DNA of 44,881 nt, taken from positions 1 to 44,881 of the forward strand of contig CADCUR010000002.1 of assembly GCA_902805935.1 (NCBI GenBank). Reading direction: 5' to 3'. Below the pieces are notes generated by a model, which ran no database searches, was not told the DNA's origin, and saw only the letters and a list, made by a program, of their open reading frames with translations. Below are positions 1 to 9,715 of the stretch, piece after piece. The first letter of the stretch is position 1. The number at the start of each line of letters is the position of its first letter. The DNA is from an uncultured Pyrinomonadaceae bacterium (lineage in GTDB: Bacteria > Acidobacteriota > Blastocatellia > Pyrinomonadales > Pyrinomonadaceae). The translations under genes and the position numbers were made by a program.

Positions 1-211
1 TTTATATTAATTATCATACAACCGACGTGCCTTTAAATGAAAAAAAGCCATCTTTATACGTTTCAAATCTAAAGAATTATTTTTTGTAATGTGTAAAAAG
101 TAGTATAATTTTTTGAGCCGAACAAATGCCTTCACAGGCTCTTCCGCTTCGTACGCTCCTGCATTAGCAAATACTCTGTCAAGATCCAGCATATCAATTC
201 GGAGAAATATA
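1..211. other. Left-edge AT-rich stretch; possible ORF remnant on the minus strand
   Basis: No convincing gene. A minus-strand frame reading down from about 192 (or 279) to a stop at 7 gives a short basic protein that looks protein-like (RVFANAGAYEAEEPVKAF, then a Lys/Arg/Tyr-rich tail). It overlaps the start of the secreted-protein gene and resembles no family I can name. It could be the decayed end of a longer gene or chance. Confidence 0.25.
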
Positions 212-3200
212 ATGATATTAAAAAACTTGTTCAAAGTGATTTTCGGATGTTTTGGCATTCTGTTTTTAACTAATATCATTCAAACCTACGGACAAACAAC
301 CGATTGCAAACCGTTCGATTTCAACTTAGCCCCGGAATACCAAGCGGGTCCGAACGCTTTTTCTTTCGCTTCGGCGGATTTAAACGGCGACGGAATCGCT
401 GAAGTTATCACGCCGAATTCCGATGCTCAAACCGTTTCGGTTTTATACGGCGACGGCGCAGGCGGATTCGCTCCGCCGCGAAATTTCCCGACCGGAACCG
501 CCGTCAACACGGCGACTGCCGGAGATTTGAACGGCGACGGCAAATTAGATTTGATCGCCGCTTATTTCAGCGGCAGTAAAATCGTCGTTCTGCTTAACGA
601 CGGGCAGGGCGGATTTTCGGCTCCGGCGGTAACAACGTTTCCCTCGAACGTCAGTGAGTTTTACAATCTCAAAGCGGCGGACTTTAATGGCGACGGCAAG
701 GCGGATGTCGCGGGCGTAACGCGGACGAATTTGAATTTCTTTCTCGGCAACGGTCAGGGCGGACTCGCGCTGAATACGACTTTGCCCTGGATTGGCTACA
801 AAAGCGAAATGGTCGTCGGGAATTTTAACAACGATTCGATGGCTGACTTAGCCGTCATCGGCGGCGACTATCCGACTAACTGGGAATTGGGCGTGATGCT
901 TGGAAATTCAAGCGGCGCGTTTGCTTTTAACAATCGTTTTCCCGTGACCAACCAGCCGAGCGGCATCGTCATCGGCGAATTCAACGGCGACGGGTTGACC
1001 GATGTCGCCGTCGCCGCTAACTATCCTTATCAAAATTCAACGCCGCAGACATTTTTTATGCAGCCCTGGTTCGGCAACGGCGCGGGCGGTTTCGCCGCCG
1101 GGACAAAAGTTTTTCTTCCTTACACGGTTTACGGCTTGGCGACCGGAGATTTTAACGGCGACGGAATTTTCGATTTAGCGACGAGTATGGGTTCGATGAT
1201 CGCCACCGTGAACGGAGTTGGCGACGGGACTTTTCAAAATAAAACTTATTGGGCGACACCGGCTTCGGACAAACTGCTTTCGGTTGACGCGAATCAAGAC
1301 GGCAAAAAAGATTTGCTGACGATACGCAACGCTTCTCCGACGGGTTTCCTCTCGGTTCTGCTCAGTTCGGACAATAGCGGATTTTTAGCTCCGAAAGCAA
1401 TCGCTTATGGCGGAACAGACATCGCCGCGGCGGATTTTAACAACGACAATTTACTGGATATGATAACGGTCACGGACACCAGCTTTGCCGCTCCGTCGGC
1501 TGTGGTTGTCGCTCTTAATTCCGCCAATGGCTTGCTGCTTCCCGACCCGAACTTTAGTATGCCCATCGCAATGAGGGCATTGGCGGTCGGCGATTTTAAC
1601 GGCGACGGCAATAAAGACGTCGTTACGGCGCACTCTAATAACGGCAGAGTGTATGCCGTCCGTCTCGGCGACGGCACGGGCAATCTCGGCGCGCCGATTA
1701 CCCAGCAGTGGTTTAACGGCGTCGAAAATTTAGTGGTCGGAGACTTTAACAATGACGGCAAGGACGACTTTTTGCTGATTGACGGGTCGCGCGGCTACAC
1801 GCGGCTGAGTAACGGCAACGGAACTTTTTCGGGCGTCGGCGTTGAATATAATTTCGACGCGCTCGACCCATTCATTATCCCCCAAAAAGGCGATTTCAAC
1901 TCGGACGGTAAACTCGACTTGATTATCTCGAACGGAACGACGGCGAAAATTTGGCTCGGCACCGGCAACGGAAATTTTACTTTGTCCGACAGCCAGCCGT
2001 TCAACGCTTGGCGCATCACCGTCGGCGACTTGAACGGCGACGGAAATCTGGATCTCATCGGATTTGTTTCGAGCGACAGCGAAACGACTTTAAGGGCGAT
2101 GCTGGGAAATGCCAACGGGACTTTCGGAGCTTCGTTTGCAAAAACGATTCCTGGCAGCAACGCGGCGCAAATCATAAGCGGCGATTTTAACCAGGACGGT
2201 TTCGCCGATGTCGCTTACCGCAGTTCTTGGAATCAAAGCGTTTTGACAGTCGTTCCCTCAACTGGGCAAGCACCGTATTTCGGAACGCCGGTTTTTTATT
2301 CGGTTGCCGCAATCTCCCAGCACCCGTTCGATTACGGCTCCGAAGCGACTTCGATAGCCGCCGCCGATTACAACGCCGACGGCAAAGTTGACATCGGCTT
2401 CACCGCTTCTCCCGCGAGAGCGATTATCTACAACATGACTAGTCAGAAACCGTGTATTTCGATTAACGACGCGACCGTGACCGAAGGCGACGGCGGCACA
2501 TCGAGTGCGGCGTTCACCGTCACGCTATCGGCTCCGAGTTCGCAAATCGCGCGCGTCAGTTATACGCTCCAAGGTCAGAGCGCGACGATTGGAACGGATT
2601 TGCAAAATGCTTCGGGACGCCTTGAAATTCCCGCCGGACAGACGAGCGCGACAATTAACATTCCGATTACCGGAGATTTGATTGACGAGTTCGACGAAAC
2701 CTTCACCATCAATTTGTCGAGTCCGACGAACGCTTCGATTGTAGATTCGGTCGGAGCCGGGACAATTATAGACAATGACGCCGAGCCGTCTTTAACCGTC
2801 GGCGACGTTTCAAAGATTGAAGGATTTTCCTCTCAACAATACGTTTTTCAAATAAATCTTTCGGCTCCGAGCGGCAAGCCGATTAGCTTCCGCTATGCCA
2901 CCGCCAACGGAACGGCAGTTGTCGGAAGCGATTATTTGGCAGTTGATACGACGCGCAACGTCGCGCTCGGAACGACGACGATTGATGTCAACGTCACCGT
3001 TTTGGGCGACAGCACTTTCGAACCGGACGAGAATTTTTTATTGAACTTTTCAAATCCGACCAACGTCGCGCTCTCGGACAATCAAGCGCAGGGAACGATA
3101 GTCAATGACGATAGCGTGCCGACAGTCAGTATTTTTTCCGCCGGCGCGACCGAAGGTGATTTAGGACAGATCGCTTTTCCGCTCACCGTCAGCTTATCCA

Positions 3201-4261
3201 ATCCGACTTATCTGCCCGTGACGGTAAATTTCGTCACTTCTGACGGCACGGCGCTAGCGGGCAGCGATTATGTGGCAAACAATGGTTCGATTACGGTTGC
3301 GCCCGAACAGCAATCGGCGACGCTGAATTTCCAGATTATCGGCGACACGATAAACGAGCCGAACGAACTTTTCAATATCAATATCTTCAATCCGGTCAAT
3401 GCCGCCATCGGCAATCCGCAGACGCAATTTCAGATTTTCGACGACGAATTCGTTGTTAACGATTACGACCGCGACGGCAAAACGGACTTTGCGGTTTTTC
3501 GCCCGTCGGACGGCACTTGGTATCGTCTTTTCAGCTCGAACAATAGTTTCGCCGGAACGCAATACGGCGCGAGCGGCGATTTTCCGGCGAGCGGCGATTA
3601 CAACGGCGACGGCAGAACCGACATTACGGTGTGGCGACCGTCAAACGGTGTTTGGCATTCGACCGTTCCCAACCGCACCCAAACGTGGGGAACAACCGGC
3701 GACACGCCGGTTCACGGCGATTACGACAACGACAGCAGAATTGACCTCGCCGTGTTTCGTTCCGGCACGGGAACTTGGTATATCCAGCAAAGTTTCAACA
3801 ACGTCCCCAAATACCTTCAATTCGGAATCTCGACCGACGTTCCGGTTCCGGCGGATTACGACGGCGACGGCAAAACCGATGTTGCCGTGTTTCGCCCCAA
3901 CACGGGAATCTGGTATGTCTTGCGAAGCAGCGACGGAGCGGTTGCTTCATCGCAATTCGGCATTGCGACAGACAAACTCGTCCCGGCGGATTACGACGGC
4001 GACGGGCGAGCCGACATCGCCGTTTTCCGCGACGGCATCTGGTATGTGCTGCGGAGTTCCGACGGCGGCGCGGCTTTCGTCGGATGGGGACAGGCGGGTG
4101 ATAAACCTGTGCCGGGAAATTACGACGGCGACGCGAAAACGGATTACGCCGTTTATCGCGGCGGCGTTTGGTATGTTTTACTGAGTTCCAACGGCAGCAT
4201 TCTAACGAAACAATTCGGCGCGAGCGACGACATTCCGGTTGCGTCCGTCTCGAATAATTAA
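212..4261 (+). CDS. Giant secreted FG-GAP/VCBS and Calx-beta repeat protein
   Basis: I chose the ATG at 212 because GGAG at 201-204 is correctly spaced and the protein then begins with a signal peptide (MILKNLFKVIFGCFGILFL, probable cut near TYGQ). An in-frame start at 113 would only add a non-signal leader. The 1349-residue product has three parts. Residues about 45-745 hold many FG-GAP/VCBS-type units (DLNGDGxxDL, calcium-binding DxNxDG loops). Residues about 748-1080 hold three Calx-beta domains (VTEGDGG..., DNDxEP... joints). Residues about 1080-1349 hold six roughly 44-residue units of the DYDGDGKTDxAVFRPxxGTWY type. An exported calcium-stabilised adhesin or surface propeller is likely; no catalytic motif is visible. 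The neighbour downstream ends in the same six-unit module, so the two probably share a cell-surface role. Function unknown. Confidence 0.9.
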   Translation: MILKNLFKVIFGCFGILFLTNIIQTYGQTTDCKPFDFNLAPEYQAGPNAFSFASADLNGDGIAEVITPNSDAQTVSVLYGDGAGGFAPPRNFPTGTAVNTATAGDLNGDGKLDLIAAYFSGSKIVVLLNDGQGGFSAPAVTTFPSNVSEFYNLKAADFNGDGKADVAGVTRTNLNFFLGNGQGGLALNTTLPWIGYKSEMVVGNFNNDSMADLAVIGGDYPTNWELGVMLGNSSGAFAFNNRFPVTNQPSGIVIGEFNGDGLTDVAVAANYPYQNSTPQTFFMQPWFGNGAGGFAAGTKVFLPYTVYGLATGDFNGDGIFDLATSMGSMIATVNGVGDGTFQNKTYWATPASDKLLSVDANQDGKKDLLTIRNASPTGFLSVLLSSDNSGFLAPKAIAYGGTDIAAADFNNDNLLDMITVTDTSFAAPSAVVVALNSANGLLLPDPNFSMPIAMRALAVGDFNGDGNKDVVTAHSNNGRVYAVRLGDGTGNLGAPITQQWFNGVENLVVGDFNNDGKDDFLLIDGSRGYTRLSNGNGTFSGVGVEYNFDALDPFIIPQKGDFNSDGKLDLIISNGTTAKIWLGTGNGNFTLSDSQPFNAWRITVGDLNGDGNLDLIGFVSSDSETTLRAMLGNANGTFGASFAKTIPGSNAAQIISGDFNQDGFADVAYRSSWNQSVLTVVPSTGQAPYFGTPVFYSVAAISQHPFDYGSEATSIAAADYNADGKVDIGFTASPARAIIYNMTSQKPCISINDATVTEGDGGTSSAAFTVTLSAPSSQIARVSYTLQGQSATIGTDLQNASGRLEIPAGQTSATINIPITGDLIDEFDETFTINLSSPTNASIVDSVGAGTIIDNDAEPSLTVGDVSKIEGFSSQQYVFQINLSAPSGKPISFRYATANGTAVVGSDYLAVDTTRNVALGTTTIDVNVTVLGDSTFEPDENFLLNFSNPTNVALSDNQAQGTIVNDDSVPTVSIFSAGATEGDLGQIAFPLTVSLSNPTYLPVTVNFVTSDGTALAGSDYVANNGSITVAPEQQSATLNFQIIGDTINEPNELFNINIFNPVNAAIGNPQTQFQIFDDEFVVNDYDRDGKTDFAVFRPSDGTWYRLFSSNNSFAGTQYGASGDFPASGDYNGDGRTDITVWRPSNGVWHSTVPNRTQTWGTTGDTPVHGDYDNDSRIDLAVFRSGTGTWYIQQSFNNVPKYLQFGISTDVPVPADYDGDGKTDVAVFRPNTGIWYVLRSSDGAVASSQFGIATDKLVPADYDGDGRADIAVFRDGIWYVLRSSDGGAAFVGWGQAGDKPVPGNYDGDAKTDYAVYRGGVWYVLLSSNGSILTKQFGASDDIPVASVSNN

Positions 4262-4268
4262 ATCCTCG

Positions 4269-4303
4269 ACCGGACGGAAAATTAATCTTTCGCCCGGTTT
4301 TTT
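4269..4303 (+). terminator. Rho-independent terminator after the first secreted repeat gene
   Basis: An ACCGG...CCGGT stem, extended inside by CG/AAA-TTT pairing, is followed by a run of T. It starts 8 bases after the stop codon at 4261. Confidence 0.6.
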
Positions 4304-4354
4304 GACTTCACATTCCTAAACATTCTAGCCAGGTAAAATACTTACAAAATCAAT

Positions 4355-7300
4355 ATGAAAAATCTTCAATTCATTCTCGCGGCGGTAATTATTTTTTTCG
4401 GTTTAACAATGGCTCAAACGGCTCACGCCGCTTCCATTTTGGTAACCAACACCAATGACCGCGGACCAGGCCGTCTGGGGATGCGTAATTACGAGGGTAA
4501 TCTGAACAATGAAGACGACGTAATCGAGTTTGATCCAAATGTTTTTAATATTCCGCAGATCATCTTTCTGACAAGTGGATTTCTTAATATCGGTCCCGAT
4601 AACGCATCTGGGGCGACTAAATCCTTGACCATTAACGGCACCGGGGCTGACCGGCTGACCATCAGCGGCAACAACCAAAGCCGCGTTTTTCGCACAGAAC
4701 GAGACACCCGCGTAATTATCAGCAAAATGAAAATAACCGGCGGAAACAGCACCGACGGCGGCGGCATTTCGCTCGAAGGCGGCTATGTCGGCGAAGGAAA
4801 CAAAAATTTTATTCTAAGCGATTCAATTGTGACGGGAAATACGGCACCCTACGGCGGTGGAATTGCGGCGCGCGGAATAGAAGTTATGATCATCAACTCG
4901 ATTATTTCCAACAACACTGCTACCTCAACGGGCGGCGGCGCGATTTATCAAGGCAACAGCACTCAATTAAGAATTATAAATTCGACGATCAGTAGAAACA
5001 CGGCGAGTTCAGGGGGGGGCATTCACAACCAGGGCGGACATTTGCATTTGACAAACTCTACGATTGCCTTTAATCAAGCGACCAGCGCCGGCGGCGGTAT
5101 TTTTAATACCTCTGCCGGACCCAATTCTGACGCGCGTTTCAACGCCAGAAATTCGATAATCGCCAAAAATACCGTGACAAATCCTATCCACGGAACGGAC
5201 TTTTCGGGGTGGCTCAACTTCGGGGAATATAACATTATCGGCAATATAACCGGCGGTTATATCATAGGAAATCCGGCGGGCAATCAAATTAATGTTGACC
5301 CGCAGCTCGACCCAGAACTGAAAATTAACGGCGGCGTAATTCCGACGCATGCGCTCGGCGCGGGCAGCCCGGCAATTGATCAAGGAACTAATTGCGTTTT
5401 AAATGTCATAGCGGGCGGCGGTTGTTTAGAGGTAAATATGACGACCGACCAGCGCGGCGTTTTGCGACCGCAGGACGGCGACGGCATCGGGGCGGCGATT
5501 GTTGACATCGGAGCTTTTGAAGTAACCCGGTCGGAAGTTTTGCTGGCGCCGAACGCGCCTGACCTGCAAGCGAACAGCGATACGGGCGCGGACGATTCGG
5601 ATAATGTTACCAAGAGCCGCGATTTGACTTTCGATGTTGGCGGCTTGACGAACGGAGCGATTGTCGAGTTTTTTCGGAACGGCGTAAAAATCGGCGAAAC
5701 GGTAGCGAACGGAAGCGTCCTCGCTTTCAGCGACATCAACCTTCCCGCCGACGGAACATTTCTTTACTCAGTGAGGCAAACCGTGAATAATACGCCCAGC
5801 CTTTTAAGCGCGGCTCTTTTGGTCACGGTTGATAACACGGCTCCGACCGTAATAATCAATCAAGCGACCGGACAAAGCGACCCGACCCGAAACCAGCCGA
5901 TTAACTTTACCGCCGCATTTAATGAAGCAGTTACCGGATTCGGTTCGTCGGACGTTTCGCTTGCCGCTTCAACTGCCAACGTTTCGGCGGCGACCGTCGC
6001 GGTTACGGGCAGCGGCGCAACTTACAACGTCCAAGTAGGTAATATCACTGCTGACGGGAACGTCCGCGCCGATGTTCTGGCAAACGCCGCGCAGGATTTA
6101 GCCGGAAATTTGAGTATTGCTTCGACCAGCACCGATAATACGGTCGCGTTTGATACGACCGCGCCGACCGTCACGATTAACCAAGCCGCCGGGCAGCCCG
6201 ACCCGACGAGAAACTCGACGATAAATTTCACCGTCGTTTTCAGCGAACCGGTGACCGGCTTTAATGCCGCCGACATTTCCTTTGTCGGCACCACTGCTAA
6301 TCTTTCGTTCGCTACGCTTGCGATAACCGGAAGCGGCGCAGTTTACAATGTGGCGTTGAACAACATCAGTTCGGGCGGCGGTTTTGTGCAGGCGACGGTC
6401 ATCGCGGCGGCGGCGGCTGATGCGGCTGGAAATTCAAGTCTTGCCGCGACCAGCACCGATAATCAGATTACTGTTGACAACGTTGCGCCGACCGTTACTG
6501 TCAATCAAGCCGCCGGACAAGCCGACCCGACGAGAATTTTGCCGGTTAATTTCACGGTCTTCTTCAGCGAGCCGGTCACAGGTTTTGACGCCGCCGACAT
6601 TTCTCTTACCGGCTCGACATTAAATACGACGGGTGCAACCATCACCGTGACGGGTTCGGGAGCGATTTATAACGTGGCAATCGGCAATATCACGGCGAAC
6701 AGCGGCTCGATTCGCGCAAGCGTCCGGTCAGGCGCGGCGACCGATGCGGTCGGTAATTTTAGTTTCGCTTCAACCAGCACCGACAACACGATTGCGATTG
6801 ATAACGTCGCGCCGACGGTAAGCATCAATCAGGCAATCGGGCAGAGCGACCCGACTTCAACCGCGCCGATAAACTTTACGGTTATTTTCAGCGAGTTAGT
6901 CAGCGGGTTCAACGCGGAGGACGTTTTGCTGGTGGGTTCAACTGCCAACGTTTCGGCAGCGACTATCACCGTGATCGGCAACGGCAGCGTCTATAATGTC
7001 GCTGTCGGCAACATTTTATCGAGCGGACAAGTTCGGGCGAGCGTCACGGTGAACGCCGCGCAGGATGCGGTTGGAAATACAAGCAACGCTTCGAGCAGTA
7101 CGGACAATACGGTGACATTCAATGCGAGACGCGCCGCGTTCGATTTTGACGGCGACGGCAAAGCCGATTTGAGCGTGTTTCGACCGGCTGGCGGCGCGTG
7201 GTATCTGCAGCAAAGTACTGCAGGATTTACTGGCATCGCGTTTGGTCTTTCGACTGATCGAATCGTCCCTGCCGATTACGACGGCGACGGCAAAACTGAT

Positions 7301-7933
7301 TTCGCCGTTTTCCGCAGCGGCACTTGGTATTTGCAGCGCAGCGGTCAAGGATTTACCGGCGTAGCTTTCGGCGAGGCGACAGACATTCCGCAACCTGCCG
7401 ACTTCGACGGCGACGGACGCGCGGAACTGGCGGTCTTTCGTCCGCTGAACGGCACTTGGTATGTGTTTAACTTAGTGACGAACCAATTTAACTCGGTGCA
7501 GTTCGGCGCGAGTTCCGATAAACCGGTCGTCTCGGATTACGACGGCGACGGGCGAGCCGATTACGCCGTTTATCGGAATGGAACGTGGTATGTGCAGCGC
7601 TCAAGTCTCGGCTTTACGGCAATCGTCTTCGGCGAAGCGACGGATAAACCGGTTGTCGGCGATTACGACGGCGACGGCAAAACCGATTTCGCCGTCTTCC
7701 GCCCGTCAAACGGCGCGTGGTATTTGCTGAGAAGCAATCTCGGATTTACGGGCGCGGCATTTGGACTCGAAACTGACACGCCGTCGCCGGCAGATTATGA
7801 CGGCGATGGCAAAACTGACCTCGCCGTCTTCCGCGACGGAACTTGGTATATCCAAAGAAGCGCACAAGGTTTTACGGGTGCGGCGTTCGGCGCGGCATCC
7901 GACAAACCCGTCCCGAATGCTTTTGTGCCATAG
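4355..7933 (+). CDS. Secreted beta-helix and Ig-like protein with C-terminal six-unit VCBS-type module
   Basis: 1192 residues. A clear signal peptide (residues 1-25, ending QTAHAAS) is followed by a right-handed parallel beta-helix region (about 30-390) with GGGI turns and N-I/S-T ladders (IINSTISRNTASSGGGI), as in pectate-lyase-like or polymorphic outer-membrane-type proteins. One Ig-like domain (about 410-495) follows. Then come four near-identical Ig-like repeats of about 105 residues (TAPTVTINQAAGQxDPT...NFTVxFSEPVTGF; DNA 5836-7120). Last are six DYDGDGKTDFAVFR...GTWY units (about 930-1190) matching the upstream neighbour. No enzyme active site is obvious, so an adhesin or surface-layer role is inferred. 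The start is fixed by the signal peptide; the Shine-Dalgarno is weak (AGGTA at 4331). The Ig repeats at the DNA level are candidates for recombination. Confidence 0.9.
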   Translation: MKNLQFILAAVIIFFGLTMAQTAHAASILVTNTNDRGPGRLGMRNYEGNLNNEDDVIEFDPNVFNIPQIIFLTSGFLNIGPDNASGATKSLTINGTGADRLTISGNNQSRVFRTERDTRVIISKMKITGGNSTDGGGISLEGGYVGEGNKNFILSDSIVTGNTAPYGGGIAARGIEVMIINSIISNNTATSTGGGAIYQGNSTQLRIINSTISRNTASSGGGIHNQGGHLHLTNSTIAFNQATSAGGGIFNTSAGPNSDARFNARNSIIAKNTVTNPIHGTDFSGWLNFGEYNIIGNITGGYIIGNPAGNQINVDPQLDPELKINGGVIPTHALGAGSPAIDQGTNCVLNVIAGGGCLEVNMTTDQRGVLRPQDGDGIGAAIVDIGAFEVTRSEVLLAPNAPDLQANSDTGADDSDNVTKSRDLTFDVGGLTNGAIVEFFRNGVKIGETVANGSVLAFSDINLPADGTFLYSVRQTVNNTPSLLSAALLVTVDNTAPTVIINQATGQSDPTRNQPINFTAAFNEAVTGFGSSDVSLAASTANVSAATVAVTGSGATYNVQVGNITADGNVRADVLANAAQDLAGNLSIASTSTDNTVAFDTTAPTVTINQAAGQPDPTRNSTINFTVVFSEPVTGFNAADISFVGTTANLSFATLAITGSGAVYNVALNNISSGGGFVQATVIAAAAADAAGNSSLAATSTDNQITVDNVAPTVTVNQAAGQADPTRILPVNFTVFFSEPVTGFDAADISLTGSTLNTTGATITVTGSGAIYNVAIGNITANSGSIRASVRSGAATDAVGNFSFASTSTDNTIAIDNVAPTVSINQAIGQSDPTSTAPINFTVIFSELVSGFNAEDVLLVGSTANVSAATITVIGNGSVYNVAVGNILSSGQVRASVTVNAAQDAVGNTSNASSSTDNTVTFNARRAAFDFDGDGKADLSVFRPAGGAWYLQQSTAGFTGIAFGLSTDRIVPADYDGDGKTDFAVFRSGTWYLQRSGQGFTGVAFGEATDIPQPADFDGDGRAELAVFRPLNGTWYVFNLVTNQFNSVQFGASSDKPVVSDYDGDGRADYAVYRNGTWYVQRSSLGFTAIVFGEATDKPVVGDYDGDGKTDFAVFRPSNGAWYLLRSNLGFTGAAFGLETDTPSPADYDGDGKTDLAVFRDGTWYIQRSAQGFTGAAFGAASDKPVPNAFVP

Positions 7934-7940
7934 AAATGGC

Positions 7941-8013
7941 TGCGCCCAGTAAAAAGCAAAAGGTAAAAGCGAAGAACAACTTCAACACGTTTGCCTTTTC
8001 CTTTTTACTTGGC
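7941..8013. repeat. Inverted heptamer element between convergent genes, probable bidirectional terminator
   Basis: Left arm AGTAAAAAGCAAAAGGTAAA and right arm TTTGCCTTTTCCTTTTTACT are imperfect inverses. Each arm drifts with period 7 (AAAAGCA AAAGGTA AAAGCGA). The right arm supplies the TAA stop (8005-8007) of the ArgH-like gene. Confidence 0.6.
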
Positions 8014-9396
8014 AATCCCACTTTCTCTTTCTAAACTTTCTCTCGCTTGGTCCAAAGCCTCAAAAACTCGCTCCGGCGCGGTGCCGCCGATTTGATTTTT
8101 GCTCGCCAGAATTTGTTCGAGACTTAAAGCCTCAAAAACGTCCGCGCCGATATTAGCGGAAAACTTTTGAAATTCTTTCAAACTCAGTTCGGGCAATTTC
8201 TTTTTTTGCTCGGCGGCGTAAGAAACGATTTCGCCAGCTAAGTTTCCGGCGATTTCCAGAGAAAAGTTTCTCTGCAGCAGATAATCGGTTAATTCAGCGG
8301 TGTCCAGGTAATCATTGACCGCCGCCAGCGTTTTCTTTTCATTTACGCCCAAGTTCGCGACGATCACTGAACCGATTTGCAGACAAAGTTTCACCGTATC
8401 AACCGAATCGAAAACTGCCGCCGCGCCTTCCTGTAAATCTTTGTGAACTCCGAGCGGCAAACTTTTCAGCATCGAGAAAAGCGCGGCTTGATGTCCGAAA
8501 ATCCGACCGGCTTTACCGCGAATCAGTTCCAAAACTTCGGAATCTTTTTTCGACGACACAAAATTCGAGTTTTCTATGGAGCTTTCACCGAAACTAATAA
8601 AATCGAACTCAGCAGAATTGTATAAAATCAAATCTTCCGCCAGACGCGACAGATGAATCAGCAACAGAGAAAACGCGCCGAGGGTTTCGACGGCGAAATC
8701 CGCGTCCGACGCCGCGTCCAAACTATTTGCCGCCAAGCCTTCAAAGCCCAATGCGCGGGCGATTTCCTCGCGGTCAATTTCAAATGCCGTTCCCGCGCCG
8801 AGCGGCAAAATATTGACGCGCCGCCAAACTTCATCGAGCCGTTCGCGGTCACGCGCGAACATCTCAAGATACGCCAGACACCAATGCGCCCAAAGTATCG
8901 GCTGCGATTTTTGCGAGTTGGCGTAAGTGGGCAGAACCGCCGCCTTATGCCGCTCGCCGGCGTCAATTAACGCCGCCTGTAAATCTCTCGTCTTTTCGGA
9001 GATTTCCACAACTTCTTCGCGCAGCCACAAACGAAGTGCGGTGGCTGTCTGGTCCTGGCTGCTTCTGCCGATGTTTAGTTTCGCGCCAGCCTCGCCGATA
9101 AGCTGAACGAGCCGGATTTCGACGAACGAATGCACGTCGGTCGCCGTCGGTTCGTCAAAATAATCCGCGTAAAAATCGGCGCGTTTGAGAATCGTCTGCA
9201 AACCATTTTTGATGCGCTCGGATTCGAGCCGCGTTAAAACTCCGGCGTGAAAAAGCGCGTCGCAATAGACGAGGCTGACGCGCACGTCGGCGGAAAAAAG
9301 GCGGCGATCGAAATCGAACGAACTGCCGAATGCAGCGAAAAGTTTTACCGTGTTTTCGTCGCGTTTTCCGTTTGGCTGATTTCTCGTGCGCGTCAT
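8005..9396 (-). CDS. Argininosuccinate lyase homologue with altered catalytic motifs
   Basis: 463 residues, normal length for ArgH, and clearly in the ASL/fumarase superfamily: FDFDRRLFSADVRVSLVYCDAL near the N-terminus, VNILPLGAGT (195-203), LIRGKAGRIFGHQAAL (291-306), LPLGVHKDLQE (313-323). ArgH splits argininosuccinate into arginine and fumarate. However, the three signature regions are changed. RSRNDQ reads RSSQDQ (111-116). The YTHLQ site, whose Thr-His are active-site residues, reads YANSQ (158-162). The GSSxMPxKxN loop reads NSNFVSSKKD (276-285). The frame is open and surrounding helices are conserved, so this is not a recent pseudogene. It may be a pseudoenzyme or have a different substrate; naming it argH would be risky. 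No other arginine gene is nearby. Confidence 0.85.
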   Translation of the reverse strand: MTRTRNQPNGKRDENTVKLFAAFGSSFDFDRRLFSADVRVSLVYCDALFHAGVLTRLESERIKNGLQTILKRADFYADYFDEPTATDVHSFVEIRLVQLIGEAGAKLNIGRSSQDQTATALRLWLREEVVEISEKTRDLQAALIDAGERHKAAVLPTYANSQKSQPILWAHWCLAYLEMFARDRERLDEVWRRVNILPLGAGTAFEIDREEIARALGFEGLAANSLDAASDADFAVETLGAFSLLLIHLSRLAEDLILYNSAEFDFISFGESSIENSNFVSSKKDSEVLELIRGKAGRIFGHQAALFSMLKSLPLGVHKDLQEGAAAVFDSVDTVKLCLQIGSVIVANLGVNEKKTLAAVNDYLDTAELTDYLLQRNFSLEIAGNLAGEIVSYAAEQKKKLPELSLKEFQKFSANIGADVFEALSLEQILASKNQIGGTAPERVFEALDQARESLERESGIAK

Positions 9397-9495
9397 CTTG
9401 TCTTTCGTCTCTGCCGTTTGTTTGCGTGATTGGATTATAGCCGAAAAAGATTTGCGAATAAATGTTTGAATTTCTCAAATAAGATGAGAAATTTT

Positions 9496-9640
9496 AACGC
9501 ACAGGCGCAAAGCCGCAGAGACGCAAAAAATTTTTATAATTTTTATAATTATGTGCAGGAGAAAAGACTCGTATTTTAACCGGCAGACCGAGCAAACCGG
9601 ATTTTCCTTTGCGTCTTCGCGCCTCTGCGTCTTGCGCATT
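9496..9640. repeat. MITE-like element with GC-rich terminal inverted repeats
   Basis: The left end AACGCACAGGCGCAAAGCCG, continuing CAGAGACGCAAA, matches in reverse complement the right end TTTGCGTCTTCGCGCCTCTG, continuing CGTCTTGCGCATT, with a few mismatches over about 32 bases. The core of about 80 bases is AT-rich and has no ORF. It fills most of the gap between the ArgH-like gene and recG. Similar CGCAGAGACGCAAAG-type sequences recur between genes in many bacterial genomes. Confidence 0.6.
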
Positions 9641-9715
9641 AAATTGATTTTGAGAAAGTTTCATTACAAGGTTTTGCGGTAATTCGCCGTGAAATTTTGT
9701 GCTAAAATTTTTCCG

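Noticed and set aside
1405-2175. Open frames on the minus strand under the first secreted repeat gene
   Set aside because: They mirror the GGCGACGG-rich repeats of the real gene, have no ribosome binding sites and no family resemblance.
3399-4184. A 261-codon plus-strand frame inside the C-terminal repeat region
   Set aside because: It is an out-of-frame reading of the DYDGDGKTD units and is Thr/Arg-rich low complexity; the main frame has the signal peptide and domains.
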